From: Cherax quadricarinatus
Lineage: Eukaryota; Arthropoda; Malacostraca; Decapoda; Parastacidae
Reading direction: 5' to 3'
Length of the DNA: 64,000 nucleotides
NCBI RefSeq assembly: GCF_038502225.1
Contig: NC_091303.1
Coordinates: 29,087,315-29,151,314, forward strand
In this document: positions 48,331 through 61,160 of the stretch, in pieces
How positions within the stretch are numbered: the stretch's first letter is position 1
Layout of the letters: each line of letters starts with the position of its first letter
Program-made: the position numbers and the translations under genes
The notes under the pieces: model-generated
Databases searched by the model: none
Seen by the model: the letters and a program-made list of their open reading frames with translations, nothing else
Told to the model about the DNA's origin: nothing

Positions 48331-51300
48331 GCAAATCCTACACCACATACAAATTATACACCACACATAAATCATACACCGAACATACAAATCATACACC
48401 ACATACAAATCATACACTACATACAAATCATACACCACACATGTTATTCATAAGCACCACATACAATATGCATCACACATATATCAATATACACACATAC
48501 AATCAACACAGACACAAGAAGATCATGCACTACATGCAAATCATACACAGCACATACATATCATACGCCACACATACAAATCATGCACCACTCATACAAA
48601 TATGCCACACATACAAATCATACACCACACATACAGATCATGCATCACTCATACAAATATGCCACACATACAAATTATACGCCACGCATACAAATCACAC
48701 ACCACACATATAAATCATGCACCATACATTAAAATCATACGTCACCCATACAAATGTATCAAGCATATAATCATACACCTCACATATATATCATACACCA
48801 TATATATAAATCAAACAATATATGCAAAACATGCAATACACAAACAAATCGTATACCGCACATAAAATTCAAACACTGCACATACAGATCATACACCAGG
48901 CATAGAAATCATGCACCACACAGAAATCATACACCACACATAAAACTCAAACAGCACTCATACAAATCATGCACCACACATACAGATCATTAACAACACA
49001 TACAAATCATACACCACACATGCAAATCATGCACCGCACATACAAACCATGCACCACACATACAGATCATGCGTCACACATTCAAATCATGCGTCACACA
49101 TTCAAATCGTGCACCACACAAACAAATCATGCACCACACATACAGATCATGCACCAGACATACAGTTCATACACCACACATACAAATCATACACCACACA
49201 TGCAAATCATACACCACGCATACAAATCATGCACCACACATACAGATCATGCGTCACACATTCAAATCATGCGTCACACATTCAAATCGTGCACCACACA
49301 TACAGATCATGCACCAGACATACAGTTCATACACCACATACAAATCATACACCACGCATGCAAATCATACATCACACAGAAAAATCATGCACCTCACATA
49401 CAAATCATACGCCACACATACAAATCATACACCACACATACAAATCATGCACCACACAAACAAATCATGCACCACACGTACAGATCATACACCACACATA
49501 CAAACCATGCACCACACATACAAATCATACACCACACATACAAATCATACACCACACATACAAATCATACGCCACACATACAAATCATACACCATGCATA
49601 CAAATCATACACGACACATACAAATCATGCACCACACACAAATCATGCACAACACATACAAATCGTGCACCACACATACAAATCTTACACCACACATACA
49701 AATCATGCACAACACATACAAATCATGCACCACATATACAAATCATACACCACACATACAAATCATACACCACACATACAAATCATACACCACACATACA
49801 AATCATACACCACACATACAAATCATACACCACACATACAAATCATACGCCACACATACAAATCATACACCATGCATAAAAATCATACACGACACATACA
49901 AATCATGCACCAAGATACAAATCATGCACCACACAAACAAATCATGCATCACACATACAGATCACACACCACACATACAAATCATACACCACACATACAA
50001 ATCATACACCATGCATACAAATCATGCACCACACACTCAAATCATGCACAACACATACAAATCATGCACCACACATACAAATCATGCACCACATATACAA
50101 ATCATACACCACACATACAAATCATGCACCACACATACAAATCAAACACCACACATACAAATCATGCACCACATATACAAATCATACACCACACATACAA
50201 ATCATACACCACACATACAAATCATACACCACACATACAAATCACACACCACACATACAAATCATACACCACACATACAAATCATACACCATGCATACAA
50301 ATCATGCACCACACACTCAAATCATGCACAACACATACAAATCATGCACCACACATACAAATCATGCACCACATATACAAATCATACACCACACATACAA
50401 ATCATGCACCACACATACAAATCAAACACCACACATACAAATCATGCACCACATATACAAATCATACACCACACATACAAATCATGCACCGCACATACAA
50501 ATCATACACCACACATAGAAATCATGCACCACACATACAAATCATGCACCACATATACAAATCATACACCACACATACAAATCATGCACCACACATACAA
50601 ATCATGCACCACATATACAAATCATACACCACACATACAAATCATGCACCACATATGCAAATCATACACCACGCATACAAATCATGCACCATATATACAA
50701 ATCGTGCACCACACACACAAGTCATACACCACAAATACAAATCATACACCACACATACAAATTATACTCCACACATAAAAATCATGCATCACACATACAG
50801 ATCATACACCCCACATACAAATCATGCACCACACATACAAATCATACACCACACATGCAAATCATGCACCACACATAGAAATTCTGCACCACACTTAGAA
50901 ATCATGCACCACACATACAAATCATGCACCACACATACAAATCATACACCACACATGCAAATCATGCACCACACATAGAAATTCTGCACCACACTTATAA
51001 ATCGTGCACCACACATACAGATCATGCACCACACATACAAATCATGCACCACACATAGAAATTATGCACCACACAGAAATCATGCACCACCACACATACA
51101 GATCACACCAGACATACAGATCATACACCACACATACAAATCATGCACTACACATACAGATCATACACCACACATACAGATCATACACCACACATACAGA
51201 TCATACACCACACATACAAATCATGCACCACACATACAGATCATACACCACACATACAGATCATACACCAGACATACAGATCATACACCACACATACAAA

Positions 51301-51460
51301 TCATGCACTACACATACAGATCATACACCACACATACAGATCATACACCACACATACAGATCATACACCACACATACAGATCATACACCACACATACTGA
51401 TCATACACCACACATACAGATCATACATCACACATTCAAGTCATACATCACATATACTCT
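48331..51460. repeat. 20-bp minisatellite, about 155 copies
   Basis: The unit is CATACAAATCATACACCACA (period exactly 20 across 49741-50680) with CATGCACC/CATACACC and CAGATC/CAAATC alternations. The left 500 bp is degenerate, with units of variable length. Higher-order duplications are visible: 180 bp (ATGCGTCACACATTCAAATC at about 49068 and 49248), 280 bp (CACCATGCATACAAATC at about 50007 and 50287), 160 bp (ATGCACTACACATAC at about 51143 and 51303) and 100 bp (ATAGAAATTCTGCACC at about 50876 and 50976). Several His/Thr/Tyr-rich frames are artefacts, since 20 is not a multiple of three. Confidence 0.96.
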
Positions 51461-51944
51461 TGGTGTCGATGTTATTTGTACTGCTGTAACTGCTACTCAC
51501 GTTAAGGGCGCTAGTGCTACTGTTTCTCACGTTAGACGTGCTGTTGTTACTGCTGCTTACGTTAATGGTGCTGCTGTTACTGTTACTCATGATAATGGTA
51601 CTATTGCTCACGTTAGAGGCGCTGTTATTACTTTTACTCACGTTAATGGTGCTATTGTTACTGTTACTGACGTTAATGATTCTGTTGTTTCTCTTACTCA
51701 TGTTAGAGGTGCTGTTGTTACTGTTATTCACGTTAATGGTACTGTTACTGTTACTAACGTTAGTGGTGCTGTTGTTAATGTTACTTACATTAATGGTGCT
51801 GTTGTTAATGTTACGTTAATAGTGTTGCTCTTACTGTTACTCATATTAATGGTGCTGCAGTTACTTTTATTGGTACTGTTGTTACTGTTGCTCAAGTTAG
51901 TGGTGCTGTTGTTACTATTACTCACTTTTATGGTGTTGCTGTTA
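51461..51944. repeat. Degenerate left part of the 30-bp array
   Basis: Units of the type CTCACGTTAATGGTGCTG then TTGTTACTGTTA, varying from about 24 to 36 bp and carrying many substitutions. This is a diverged edge of the following array and begins where the 20-bp array ends. Confidence 0.85.
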
Positions 51945-53297
51945 CTGTTACTCACGTTAACGTTGCTGCTGTTACTGTTACTCACGTTAACGTTGCTGCT
52001 GTTACTGTTACTCACGTTAACGTTGCTGCTGTTACTGTTACTCACGTTAACGTTGCTGCTGTTACTGTTACTCACGTTAACGTTGCTGCTGTTACTGTTA
52101 CTCACGTTAACGTTGCTGCTGTTACTGTTACTCACGTTAACGTTGCTGCTGTTACTGTTACTCACGTTAACGTTGCTGCTGTTACTGTTACTCACGTTAA
52201 CGTTGCTGCTGTTACTGTTACTCAGGTTAACGTTGCTGTTGTTACTGTTACTCAGGTTAACGTTGCTGTTGTTACTGTTACTCAGGTTAACGTTGCTGTT
52301 GTTACTGTTACTCACGTTAACGTTGCTGCTGTTACTGTTACTCAGGTTAACGTTGCTGTTGTTACTGTTACTCAGGTTAACGTTGCTGCTGTTACTGTTA
52401 CTCACGTTAACGTTGCTGCTGTTACTGTTACTCAGGTTAACGTTGCTGTTGTTACTGTTACTCAGGTTAACGTTGCTGTTGTTACTGTTACTCAGGTTAA
52501 CGTTGCTGTTGTTACTGTTACTCAGGTTAACGTTGCTGTTGTTACTGTTACTCACGTTAACGTTGCTGCTGTTACTGTTACTCAGGTTAACGTTGCTGTT
52601 GTTACTGTTACTCACGTTAACGTTGCTGCTGTTACTGTTACTCAGGTTAACGTTGCTGTTGTTACTGTTACTCAGGTTAACGTTGCTGCTGTTACTGTTA
52701 CTCACGTTAACGTTGCTGCTGTTACTGTTACTCACGTTAACGTTGCTGCTGTTACTGTTACTCACGTTAACGTTGCTGCTGTTACTGTTACTCACGTTAA
52801 CGTTGCTGTTGTTACTGTTACTCACGTTAACGTTGCTGCTGTTACTGTTACTCACGTTAACGTTGCTGTTGTTACTGTTACTCACGTTAACGTTGCTGCT
52901 GTTACTGTTACTCAGGTTAACGTTGCTGCTGTTACTGTTACTCACGTTAACGTTGCTGCTGTTACTGTTACTCACGTTAACGTTGCTGTTGTTACTGTTA
53001 CTCAGGTTAACGTTGCTGCTGTTACTGTTACTCACGTTAACGTTGCTGTTGTTACTGTTACTCAGGTTAACGTTGCTGTTGTTACTGTTACTCAGGTTAA
53101 CGTTGCTGTTGTTACTGTTACTCAGGTTAACGTTGCTGTTGTTACTGTTAATTAGGTTAACGTTGCTGTTGTTACTGTTAATTAGGTTAACGTTGCTGTT
53201 GTTACTGTTAATTAGGTTAACGTTGCTGTTGTTACTGTTAATTAGGTTAACGTTGCTGTTGTTACTGTTAATTAGGTTAACGTTGCTGTTGTTACTT
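51945..53297. repeat. 30-bp minisatellite with palindromic core, about 45 copies
   Basis: The unit is GTTGCTGCTGTTACTGTTAC then TCACGTTAAC, exactly 30 bp with no indels seen. Alternations are GCTGCTG/GCTGTTG and CACGTTAAC/CAGGTTAAC, and the last five or six units carry AATTAGGTTAAC. ACGTTAACGT is a perfect 10-bp palindrome in units of the CAC type. Thirty being a multiple of three, both strands stay open: a plus-strand LLLLLLTLTL repeat and a minus-strand Asn/Ser/Val repeat (NVNVSNSNSS) of 416 residues. Both are regarded as artefacts. Confidence 0.96.
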
Positions 53298-53344
53298 TAA
53301 TGATGCTGCTGGTACATATTTTTTTGTAATTTTGTATTGGTAGT

Positions 53345-56300
53345 GATGTGTGAGAGATGTGTGGTGGGTGAGAGATGTGTGGTGGGTGAGAGATGTGTGG
53401 TGGGTGAGAGATGTGTGGTGGGTGAGAGATGTGTGGTGGGTGAGAGATGTGTGGTGGGTGAGAGATGTGTGGTGGGTGAGAGATGTGTGGTGGGTGAGAG
53501 ATGTGTGGTGGGTGAGAGATGTGTGGTGGGTGAGAGATGTGTGGTGGGTGAGAGATGTGTGGTGGGTGAGAGATGTGTGGTGGATGAGAGATGTGTGGTG
53601 GGTGAGAGATGTGTGGTGGGTGAGAGATGTGTGGTGGGTGAGAGATGTGTGGTGGGTGAGAGATGTGTGGTGGGTGAGAGATGTGTGGTGGGTGAGAGAT
53701 GTGTGGTGGATGAGAGATGTGTGGTGGGTGAGAGATGTGTGGTGGATGAGAGATGTGTGGTGGGTGAGAGATGTGTGGTGGATGAGAGATGTGTGGTGGG
53801 TGAGAGATGTGTGGTGGGTGAGAGATGTGTGGTGGATGAGAGATGTGTGGTGGGTGAGAGATGTGTGGTGGGTGAGAGATGTGTGGTGGGTGAGAGATGT
53901 GTGGTGGGTGAGAGATGTGTGGTGGGTGAGAGATGTGTGGTGGATGAGAGATGTGTGGTGGGTGAGAGATGTGTGGTGGGTGAGAGATGTGTGGTGGGTA
54001 AGAGATGTGTGGTGGGTGAGAGATGTGTGGTGGATGAGAGATGTGTGGTGGGTGAGAGATGTGTGGTGGGTGAGAGATGTGTGGTGGGTAAGAGATGTGT
54101 GGTGGGTGAGAGATGTGTGGTGGGTAATGTGTGGTGGGTGAGATGTGTGGTGGGTGAGAGATGTGTGGTGGGTGAGATGTGTGGTGGTGAGATGTGTGTG
54201 GTGGGTAAGAGATGTGTGGTGGGTGAGAGATGTGTGGTGGGTGAGAGATGTGTGGTGGGTGAGAGATGTGTGGTGGGTGAGAGATGTGTGGTGGGTGAGA
54301 GATGTGTGGTGGGTGAGAGATGTGTGGTGGGTGAGAGATGTGTGGTGGGTGAGAGATGTGTGGTGGGTGAGAGATGTGTGGTGGGTGAGAGATGTGTGGT
54401 GGGTGAGAGATGTGTGGTGGGTGAGAGATGTGTGGTGGGTGAGAGATGTGTGGTGGGTGAGAGATGTGTGGTGGGTGAGAGATGTGTGGTGGGTGAGAGA
54501 TGTGTGGTGGGTGAGAGATGTGTGGTGGGTGAGAGATGTGTGGTGGGTGAGAGATGTGTGGTGGGTGAGAGATGTGTGGTGGGTGAGAGATGTGTGGTGG
54601 GTGAGAGATGTGTGGTGGGTGAGAGATGTGTGGTGGGTGAGAGATGTGTGGTGGGTGAGAGATGTGTGGTGGGTGAGAGATGTGTGGTGGGTGAGAGATG
54701 TGTGGTGGGTGAGAGATGTGTGGTGGGTGAGAGATGTGTGGTGGGTGAGAGATGTGTGGTGGGTGAGAGATGTGTGGTGGGTGAGAGATGTGTGGTGGGG
54801 TCGAGATGTGTGGTGGGTGAGAGATGTGTGGTGGGTGAGAGATGTGTGGTGGGTGAGAGATGTGTGGTGGGTGAGAGATGTGTGGTGGGTGAGAGATGTG
54901 TGGTGGGTGAGAGATGTGTGGTGGGTGAGAGATGTGTGGTGGGTGAGAGATGTGTGGTGGGTGAGAGATGTGTGGTGGGTGAGAGATGTGTGGTGGGTGA
55001 GAGATGTGTGGTGGGTGAGAGATGTGTGGTGGGTGAGAGATGTGTGGTGGGTGAGAGATGTGTGGTGGGTGAGAGATGTGTGGTGGGTGAGAGATGTGTG
55101 GTGGGTGAGAGATGTGTGGTGGGTGAGAGATGTGTGGTGGGTGAGAGATGTGTGGTGGGTGAGAGATGTGTGGTGGGTGAGAGATGTGTGGTGGGTGAGA
55201 GATGTGTGGTGGGTGAGAGATGTGTGGTGGGTGAGAGATGTGGTGGATGAGAGATGTGTGGTGGGTGAGAGATGTGTGGTGGGTGAGAGATGTGTGGTGG
55301 GTGAGAGATGTGTGGTGGGTGAGAGATGTGTGGTGGGTGAGAGATGTGTGGTGGGTGAGAGATGTGTGGTGGGTGAGAGATGTGTGGTGGATGAGAGATG
55401 TGTCGTGGGTGAGAGATGTGTGGTGGGTGAGAGATGTGTTGTGGTTGAGAGATGTGTGGTGGGTGAGAGATGTGTGGTGGGTGAGAGATGTGTGGTGGGT
55501 GAGAGATGTGTGGTGGGTGAGAGATGTGTGGTGGATGAGAGATGTGTGGTGGGTGAGAGATGTGTGGTGGGTGTGAGTGGTGTGGTGGGTGAGAGATGTG
55601 AGGTGGGTGAGAGATGTGTGGTGGGTGAGAGATGTGTGGTGGGTGAGAGATGTGTGGTGGGTGAGAGATGTGTGGTGGGTGAGAGATGTGTGGTGGGTGA
55701 GAGATGTGTGGTGGGTGAGAGATGTGTGGTGGGTGAGAGATGTGTGGTGGGTGAGAGATGTGTGGTGGGTGAGAGATGTGTGGTGGGTGAGAGATGTGTG
55801 GTGGGTGAGAGATGTGTGGTGGGTGAGAGATGTGTGGTGGGTGAGAGATGTGTGGTGGGTGAGAGATGTGTGGTGGGTGAGAGATGTGTGGGTGGGTGAG
55901 AGATGTGTGGTGGGTGAGAGATGTGTGGTGGGTGAGAGATGTGTGGTGGGTGAGAGATGTGTGGTGTGTGGTGAGAGATGTGTGGTGGGTGAGAGATGTG
56001 TGGTGGGTGAGAGATGTGTGGTGGGTGAGAGATGTGTGGTGGGTGAGAGATGTGTGGTGGGTGAGAGATGTGTGGTGGGTGAGAGATGTGTGGTGGGAGA
56101 GAGATGTGTGGTGGTGGAGAGATGTGTGGTGGGTGAGAGATGTGTGGTGGGTGAGAGATGTGTGGTGGGTGAGAGATGTGTGGTGGGTGAGAGATGTGTG
56201 GTGGGTGAGAGATGTGTGGTGGGTGAGAGATGTGTGGTGGGTGAGAGATGTGTGGTGGGTGAGAGATGTGTGGTGGGTGAGAGATGTGTGGTGGGTGAGA

Positions 56301-59228
56301 GATGTGTGGTGGGAGAGATGTGTGGTGGGTGAGAGATGTGTGGTGGGTGAGAGATGTGTGGTGGGTGAGAGATGTGTGGTGGGTGAGAGATGTGTGGTGG
56401 GTGAGAGATGTGTGGTGGGTGAGAGATGTGTGGTGGGTGAGAGATGTGTGGTGGGTGAGAGATGTGTGGTGGATGAGAGATGTGTGGTGGGTGAGAGATG
56501 TGTGGTGGGTGAGAGATGTGTGGTGGGTGAGAGATGTGTGGTGGGTGAGAGATGTGTGGTGGGTGAGAGATGTGTGGTGGGTGAGAGATGTGTGGTGGGT
56601 GAGAGATGTGTGGTGGGTGAGAGATGTGTGGTGGGTGAGAGATGTGTGGTGGGTGAGAGATGTGTGGTGGGTGAGAGATGTGTGGTGGGTGAGAGGGTGA
56701 TGTGTGGTGGGTGAGAGATGTGTGGTGGGTGAGAGATGTGTGGTGGGTGAGAGATGTGTGGTGGGTGAGAGATGTGTGGTGGGTGAGAGATGTGTGGTGG
56801 GTGAGAGATGTGTGGTGGGTGAGAGATGTGTGGTGGGTGAGAGATGTGTGGTGGGTGAGAGATGTGTGGTGGGTGAGAGATGTGTGGTGGGTGAGAGATG
56901 TGTGGTGGGTGAGAGATGTGTGGTGGGTGAGAGATGTGTGGTGGGTGAGAGATGTGTGGTGGGTGAGAGATGTGTGGTGGGTGAGAGATGTGTGGTGGGT
57001 GTGGTGGGTGAGAGATGTGAGAGATGTGTGGTGGGTGAGAGATGTGTGGTGGGTGAGAGATGTGTGGTGGGTGAGAGACGTGTGGTGGTTGAGAGATGTG
57101 TGGTGGATGAGAGATGTGTGGTGGATGAGAGATGTGTGGTGGGTGAGAGATGTGTGGTGGGTGAGAGATGTGTGGTGGGTGAGAGATGTGTGGTGGGTGA
57201 GAGATGTGTGGTGGGTGAGAGATGTGTGGTGGGTGAGAGATGTGTGGTGGGTGAGAGATATGTGGTGGGTGAGAGATGTGTGGTGGATGAGAGATGTGTG
57301 GTGAGTGAGAGATGTGTGGTGGGTGAGAGATGTGTGGTGGGTAAGAGATGTGTGGTGGGTGAGAGATGTGTGGCGGGTGAGAGATGTGTGGTGGATGAGA
57401 GATATGTGGTGGGTGAGAGATGTGTGGTGGGTGAGAGATGTGTGGTGGGTGAGAGATAAGTGGTGGGTGAGAGATGTGTGGTGGGTGAGAGATATGTGGT
57501 GGGTGAGAGATGTGTGGTGGATGAGAGATGTGTGGTGGGTGAGAGATGTGTGGTGGGAGAGAGATGTGTGGTGGGTGAGAGATGTGTGGTGGGTGAGAGA
57601 TGTGTGGTGGGTGAGAGATGTGTGGTGGATGAGAGATGTGTGGTGGGTGAGAGATGTGTGGTGGGTGAGAGATGTGTGGTGGGTGAGAGATGTGTGGTGG
57701 ATGAGAGATGTGTGGTGGATGAGAGATGTGTGGTGGGTGAGAGATGTGTGGTGGGTGAGAGATGTGTGGTGGGTGAGAGATGTGTGGTGGGTGAGAGATG
57801 TGTGGTGGATGAGAGATGTGTGGTGGGTGAGAGATGTGTGGTGGGTGAGAGATGTGTGGTGGGTGAGAGATGTGTGGTGGGTGAGAGATGTGTGGTGGGT
57901 GAAAGATGTGTGGTGGGTGAGAGATGTGTGGTGGGTGAGAGATGTGTGGTGGGTGAGAGATGTGTTGTGGTTGAGAGATGTGTGGTGGGTGAGAGATGTG
58001 TGGTGGGTGAGAGATGTGTGGTGGGTGAGAGATGTGTGGTGGGTGAGAGATGTGTGGTAGGTGACAGATGTGTGGTGGGTGAGAGATGTGTGGTGGGTGA
58101 GAGATGTGTGGTGGGTGAGAGATGTGTGGTGGGTGAGAGATGTGTGGTGGGTGAGAGATGTGTGGTGGGTGAGAGATGTGTGGTGGGTGAGAGATGTGTG
58201 GTGGGTGAAAGATTTGTGGTCGGTGAGAGATGTGTGGTGGGTAAAAGATGTTTGGTGGATGAGAGATGTGTCGTGGGTGAGAGATGTGTGGTGGGTGAGA
58301 GATGTGTGGTGGATGAGAGATGTGTGGTGGATGAGAGATGTGTGGTGGGTGAGAGATGAGTGGTGGGTGAGAGATGTGTGGAGCGTGAGAGATGTGTGGT
58401 GGGTGAGAGATGTGTGGTGGGTGAGAGATGTGTGGTGGGTGAGAGATGTGTTGTGGATGAGAGATGTGTGGTGGATGAGAGATGTGTGGTGGGTGAGAGA
58501 TGTGTGGTGGGTGAGAGATGTGTGTTGGGTGAGAGATGTGTGTGGTGTGTGAGAGATGTGTTGTGGGTGAGAGATGTGTGTGGTGTGTGAGAGATGTGTG
58601 GTGGGTGAGAGGTGTGTGTGGTGTGTGAGAGATTTGTGTGTGTGAGAGATTTGTAGTGGGTGAGAGATGTGTGGTGGGTAAGAGATGTGTTGTGGGTGAG
58701 AAATGTGTTGTGGGTGAGATGTGTGTGGTGTATGAGAGATTTGTGTGTGTGAGAGATGTGTGGTGGGTGAGAGATGTGTGGTGGGTAAGAGATGTGTGGT
58801 GGGTGAGAGATGTGTGGTCGGTGAGAGATGTGTGGTGGGTGAGATATGTGTGTGGTGGGTGAGAAATGTGTGTGGTGGGTGAGAGATGCGTGTGATGGGT
58901 GAGAGATGTGTGTGGTGGGTGAGAGATGTATGTGGTATGTGAGAGATGTGTGGTTGGTGAGAGATGTGTGGTGGGTGAGAGATGTGTGGTGGGTGAGAGA
59001 TGTGTGGTGGGTGAGAGATGTGTGGTGGGTGAGAGAGGTGTGGTGGGTGAGAGATGTGTGGTGGGTGAGAGATGTGTGGTGGGTGAGAGATGTGTGGTGG
59101 GTGAGAGAGGTGTGGTGGGTGAGAGATGTGTGGTGGATGAGAGATGTGTGGTGGGTGAGAGATGTGTGGTGGGTGAGAGATGTGTGGTGGGTGAGAGATG
59201 TGTGGTGGGTGAGAGATGTGTGGTGGGG
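53345..59228. repeat. 18-bp minisatellite, about 325 copies
   Basis: The unit GAGAGATGTGTGGTGGGT repeats for 5.9 kb. The commonest variant is GGTGGAT for GGTGGGT, plus occasional short deletions (GAGATGTGTGGTGGTGAG near 54180, a missing TG at 55238, GAGAGGGTGATG near 56695). Between 58.5 and 58.95 kb units become irregular (GTGTGTGGTGTGTGAG), then the regular unit resumes to the end. Since 18 is a multiple of three and the unit has no stop on either strand in most frames, minus-strand frames of almost 2,000 residues appear (SHPPHI, SLTHHT or LSPTTH repeats). Frame shifts between these three motifs at indels show that no frame is maintained. Confidence 0.97.
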
Positions 59229-59283
59229 ACACAATTAAAATACTACCACTGGAAGTAAGGCAGTCAGTCCCTGGTAAAATCTT

Positions 59284-59636
59284 GACATTACAGGTAAACT
59301 ACTGTACCACGATCATTACAGGTTAACCACTGTGCCACGAACATTACAGGTAAACCACTGTGCCACGAACATTACAGGTAAACCACTGTACCACGATCAT
59401 TGCAGGTAAACGACTGAGCCACGAACATTACAGGTAAACTACTGTACCACGATCATTACAGGTTAACCACTGTGCCACGAACATTACAGGTAAACCACTG
59501 TGCCACGAACATTACAGGTAAACCACTGTACCACGATCATTGCAGGTAAACGACTGTGCCACGAACATTACAGGTAAACTACTGTACCACGATCATTGCA
59601 GGTAAACTACTGTGCCACGAACATTACAGGTAAAGA
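59284..59636. repeat. 28-bp minisatellite, about 12 copies
   Basis: The unit is CATTACAGGTAAACCACTGT then GCCACGAA (period 28, 59341 to 59369). A five-unit, 140-bp higher-order repeat is clear from the unique GGTTAACC at 59321 and 59461. Each unit contains CAG/GTAAAC, a splice-donor-like string. Confidence 0.94.
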
Positions 59637-60210
59637 TTTACGTAATTTTTTTACTTTAAAGGTAGCTCAAAAATGAAGAATTATCTTCATTCTTGTTCTG
59701 TGATGTATTGAATTATTAACCTTCTAGGGTAATAATAACAGCATCAGTTGCTTCTACCTTCCAGTATAACATGTAAATATTAACACTGTATTGACGCACC
59801 TGGTGTACCCATACTTCCCATTTAACACAGTCCACCTTAATTAATAGCCACCTCTACCACTGCTCATGTACCATTACTTCTCACTTTATAGTCTTCCTGA
59901 CGCTGGGTTACTAAGTCCTCTCTTCATCCTCACTCCTGAGTTTACTTCAAGAATACATCATGTTGCAGCTTTAACAAAAAAAAAAAAAAAAAAAACTTTT
60001 CACCCTGGGCTGGAGGTGAAGCATGTAGCCTTCATCTTCTTACCTTACACCTGTACATTAACACCAGCTTACCTTCCCTAACCTGTGATCGCCGCCTTCT
60101 TTCCTAAGTATTTGAAGGATGACCAGTCCTGTGAAAACTACCAAAGTCGCCTGACGTACTCGAATTTAATTGAAAGTTCTCATGAACATAAATCGAGAAT
60201 TTATAGCAAG
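59637..60210. other. Anonymous sequence with a poly(A) run
   Basis: No gene recognised. A 20-base A run lies at 59976-59995 without an obvious retroelement upstream. Small frames (59866-60081, 60085-60270) show no domain. Confidence 0.5.
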
Positions 60211-60480
60211 CGAGGAGGGGAGGGGGATGAAGTGGGAAGGGGGTCGTGGTGTTGGGCTGCGGGAGGATGAGGCTGGGGAAGGGGGGTTTCTTGAGGATTG
60301 GTAGGCTGGGTTAGGGGAGATTGAGAAATGGGAAGGTTGGTTGGGTGAAGGCAGGATAGTTGATTAGGTGAGGGTTGAGGATGGTGAGTTGGTTTAGTCG
60401 TGGGGAAGAGTGAAGGCAGGTTGAGGGTAGGTAGGGAGAGGGTTGGCTGTGTGTGGGTAGGCTGGGAGAGAGAGAGGGCT
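60211..60480 (+). repeat. G-rich degenerate repeat
   Basis: Successive G-runs (GGAGGGGAGGGGG, GGGAAGGGGG, GGGGAAGGGGGG) followed by degenerate GGTTGGGTGA/GGTAGGCTGG motifs. The first 90 bases could form G-quadruplexes. The minus-strand frame 60201-60581 is Pro/Thr/Leu-rich because of this composition. Confidence 0.6.
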
Positions 60481-60748
60481 CTCGAGGTGGGCAGGTGATC
60501 TCTCATCATTGTGTGGGATATTAAGCAGACGGCGGGTCTGAGCGTGCTGCCCACTCTATCATTATGCACTTTGCTCCACATTATATGAGAGTGATCTTAT
60601 TGAAGCATTCATAATTGTGAACATTCATCTTATCATCATGAGATCCACAACTATAATTTTCCAATTATTCTTTAAGTTACTCACATTGTCTTTTACTACG
60701 TAAATTCACCTTTTTTTCAAAATACTTTAATTTTGTTCAGAATTCCAG
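60481..60748. other. Anonymous AT-rich sequence
   Basis: Nothing recognised between the G-rich stretch and the next array. Confidence 0.5.
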
Positions 60749-61160
60749 CAGATTTGTTCTGTCACACTCTGAGTGAACGTTTGTTCTACCACACTCTGAG
60801 TGAACGTTTGTTCTACCACACTCTGAGTGAACGTTTGTTCTACCACACTCTGAGTGAACATTTGTTCTACCACACTCTGAGTGAACATTTGTTCTACCAC
60901 ACTCTGAGTGAACATTTGTTCTACCACACTCTGAGTGAACATTTGTTCTACCACACTCTGAGTGAACATTTGTTCTACCACACTCTGAGTGAACATTTGT
61001 TCTACCACACTCTGAGTGAACATTTGTTCTACCACACTCTGAGTGAACATTTGTTCTACCACACTCTGAGTGAACATTTGTTCTACCACACTCTGAGTGA
61101 ACATTTGTTCTACCACACTCTGAGTGAACATTTGTTCTATCACACTCTGAGTGAACATTC
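60749..61160. repeat. 27-bp minisatellite, about 15 copies
   Basis: The unit is TTTGTTCTACCACACTCTGA then GTGAACA (GTGAACG in the first three), with period 27 and almost no other variation, so it is young. Both strands are open (plus HLFYHTLSE, minus FTQSVVEQM), a consequence of 27 being a multiple of three. Confidence 0.96.

Noticed and set aside
53130..53297. Telomere-like TTAGG (arthropod telomere repeat)
   Set aside because: TTAGG occurs once per 30-bp unit (AATTAGGTTAAC), not as contiguous pentamers. No telomeric array is present.
48969..53300. His/Thr/Tyr-rich and poly-Leu frames
   Set aside because: They read across the 20-bp and 30-bp arrays and even fuse the two unrelated repeats, which shows they are fortuitous.
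53272..59234. Open frames of about 1,980 residues on the minus strand (SHPPHI/SLTHHT/LSPTTH repeats) and shorter plus-strand ones
   Set aside because: Pure consequence of an 18-bp, stop-free repeat. The motif changes at each indel, and the frames overlap each other on both strands.
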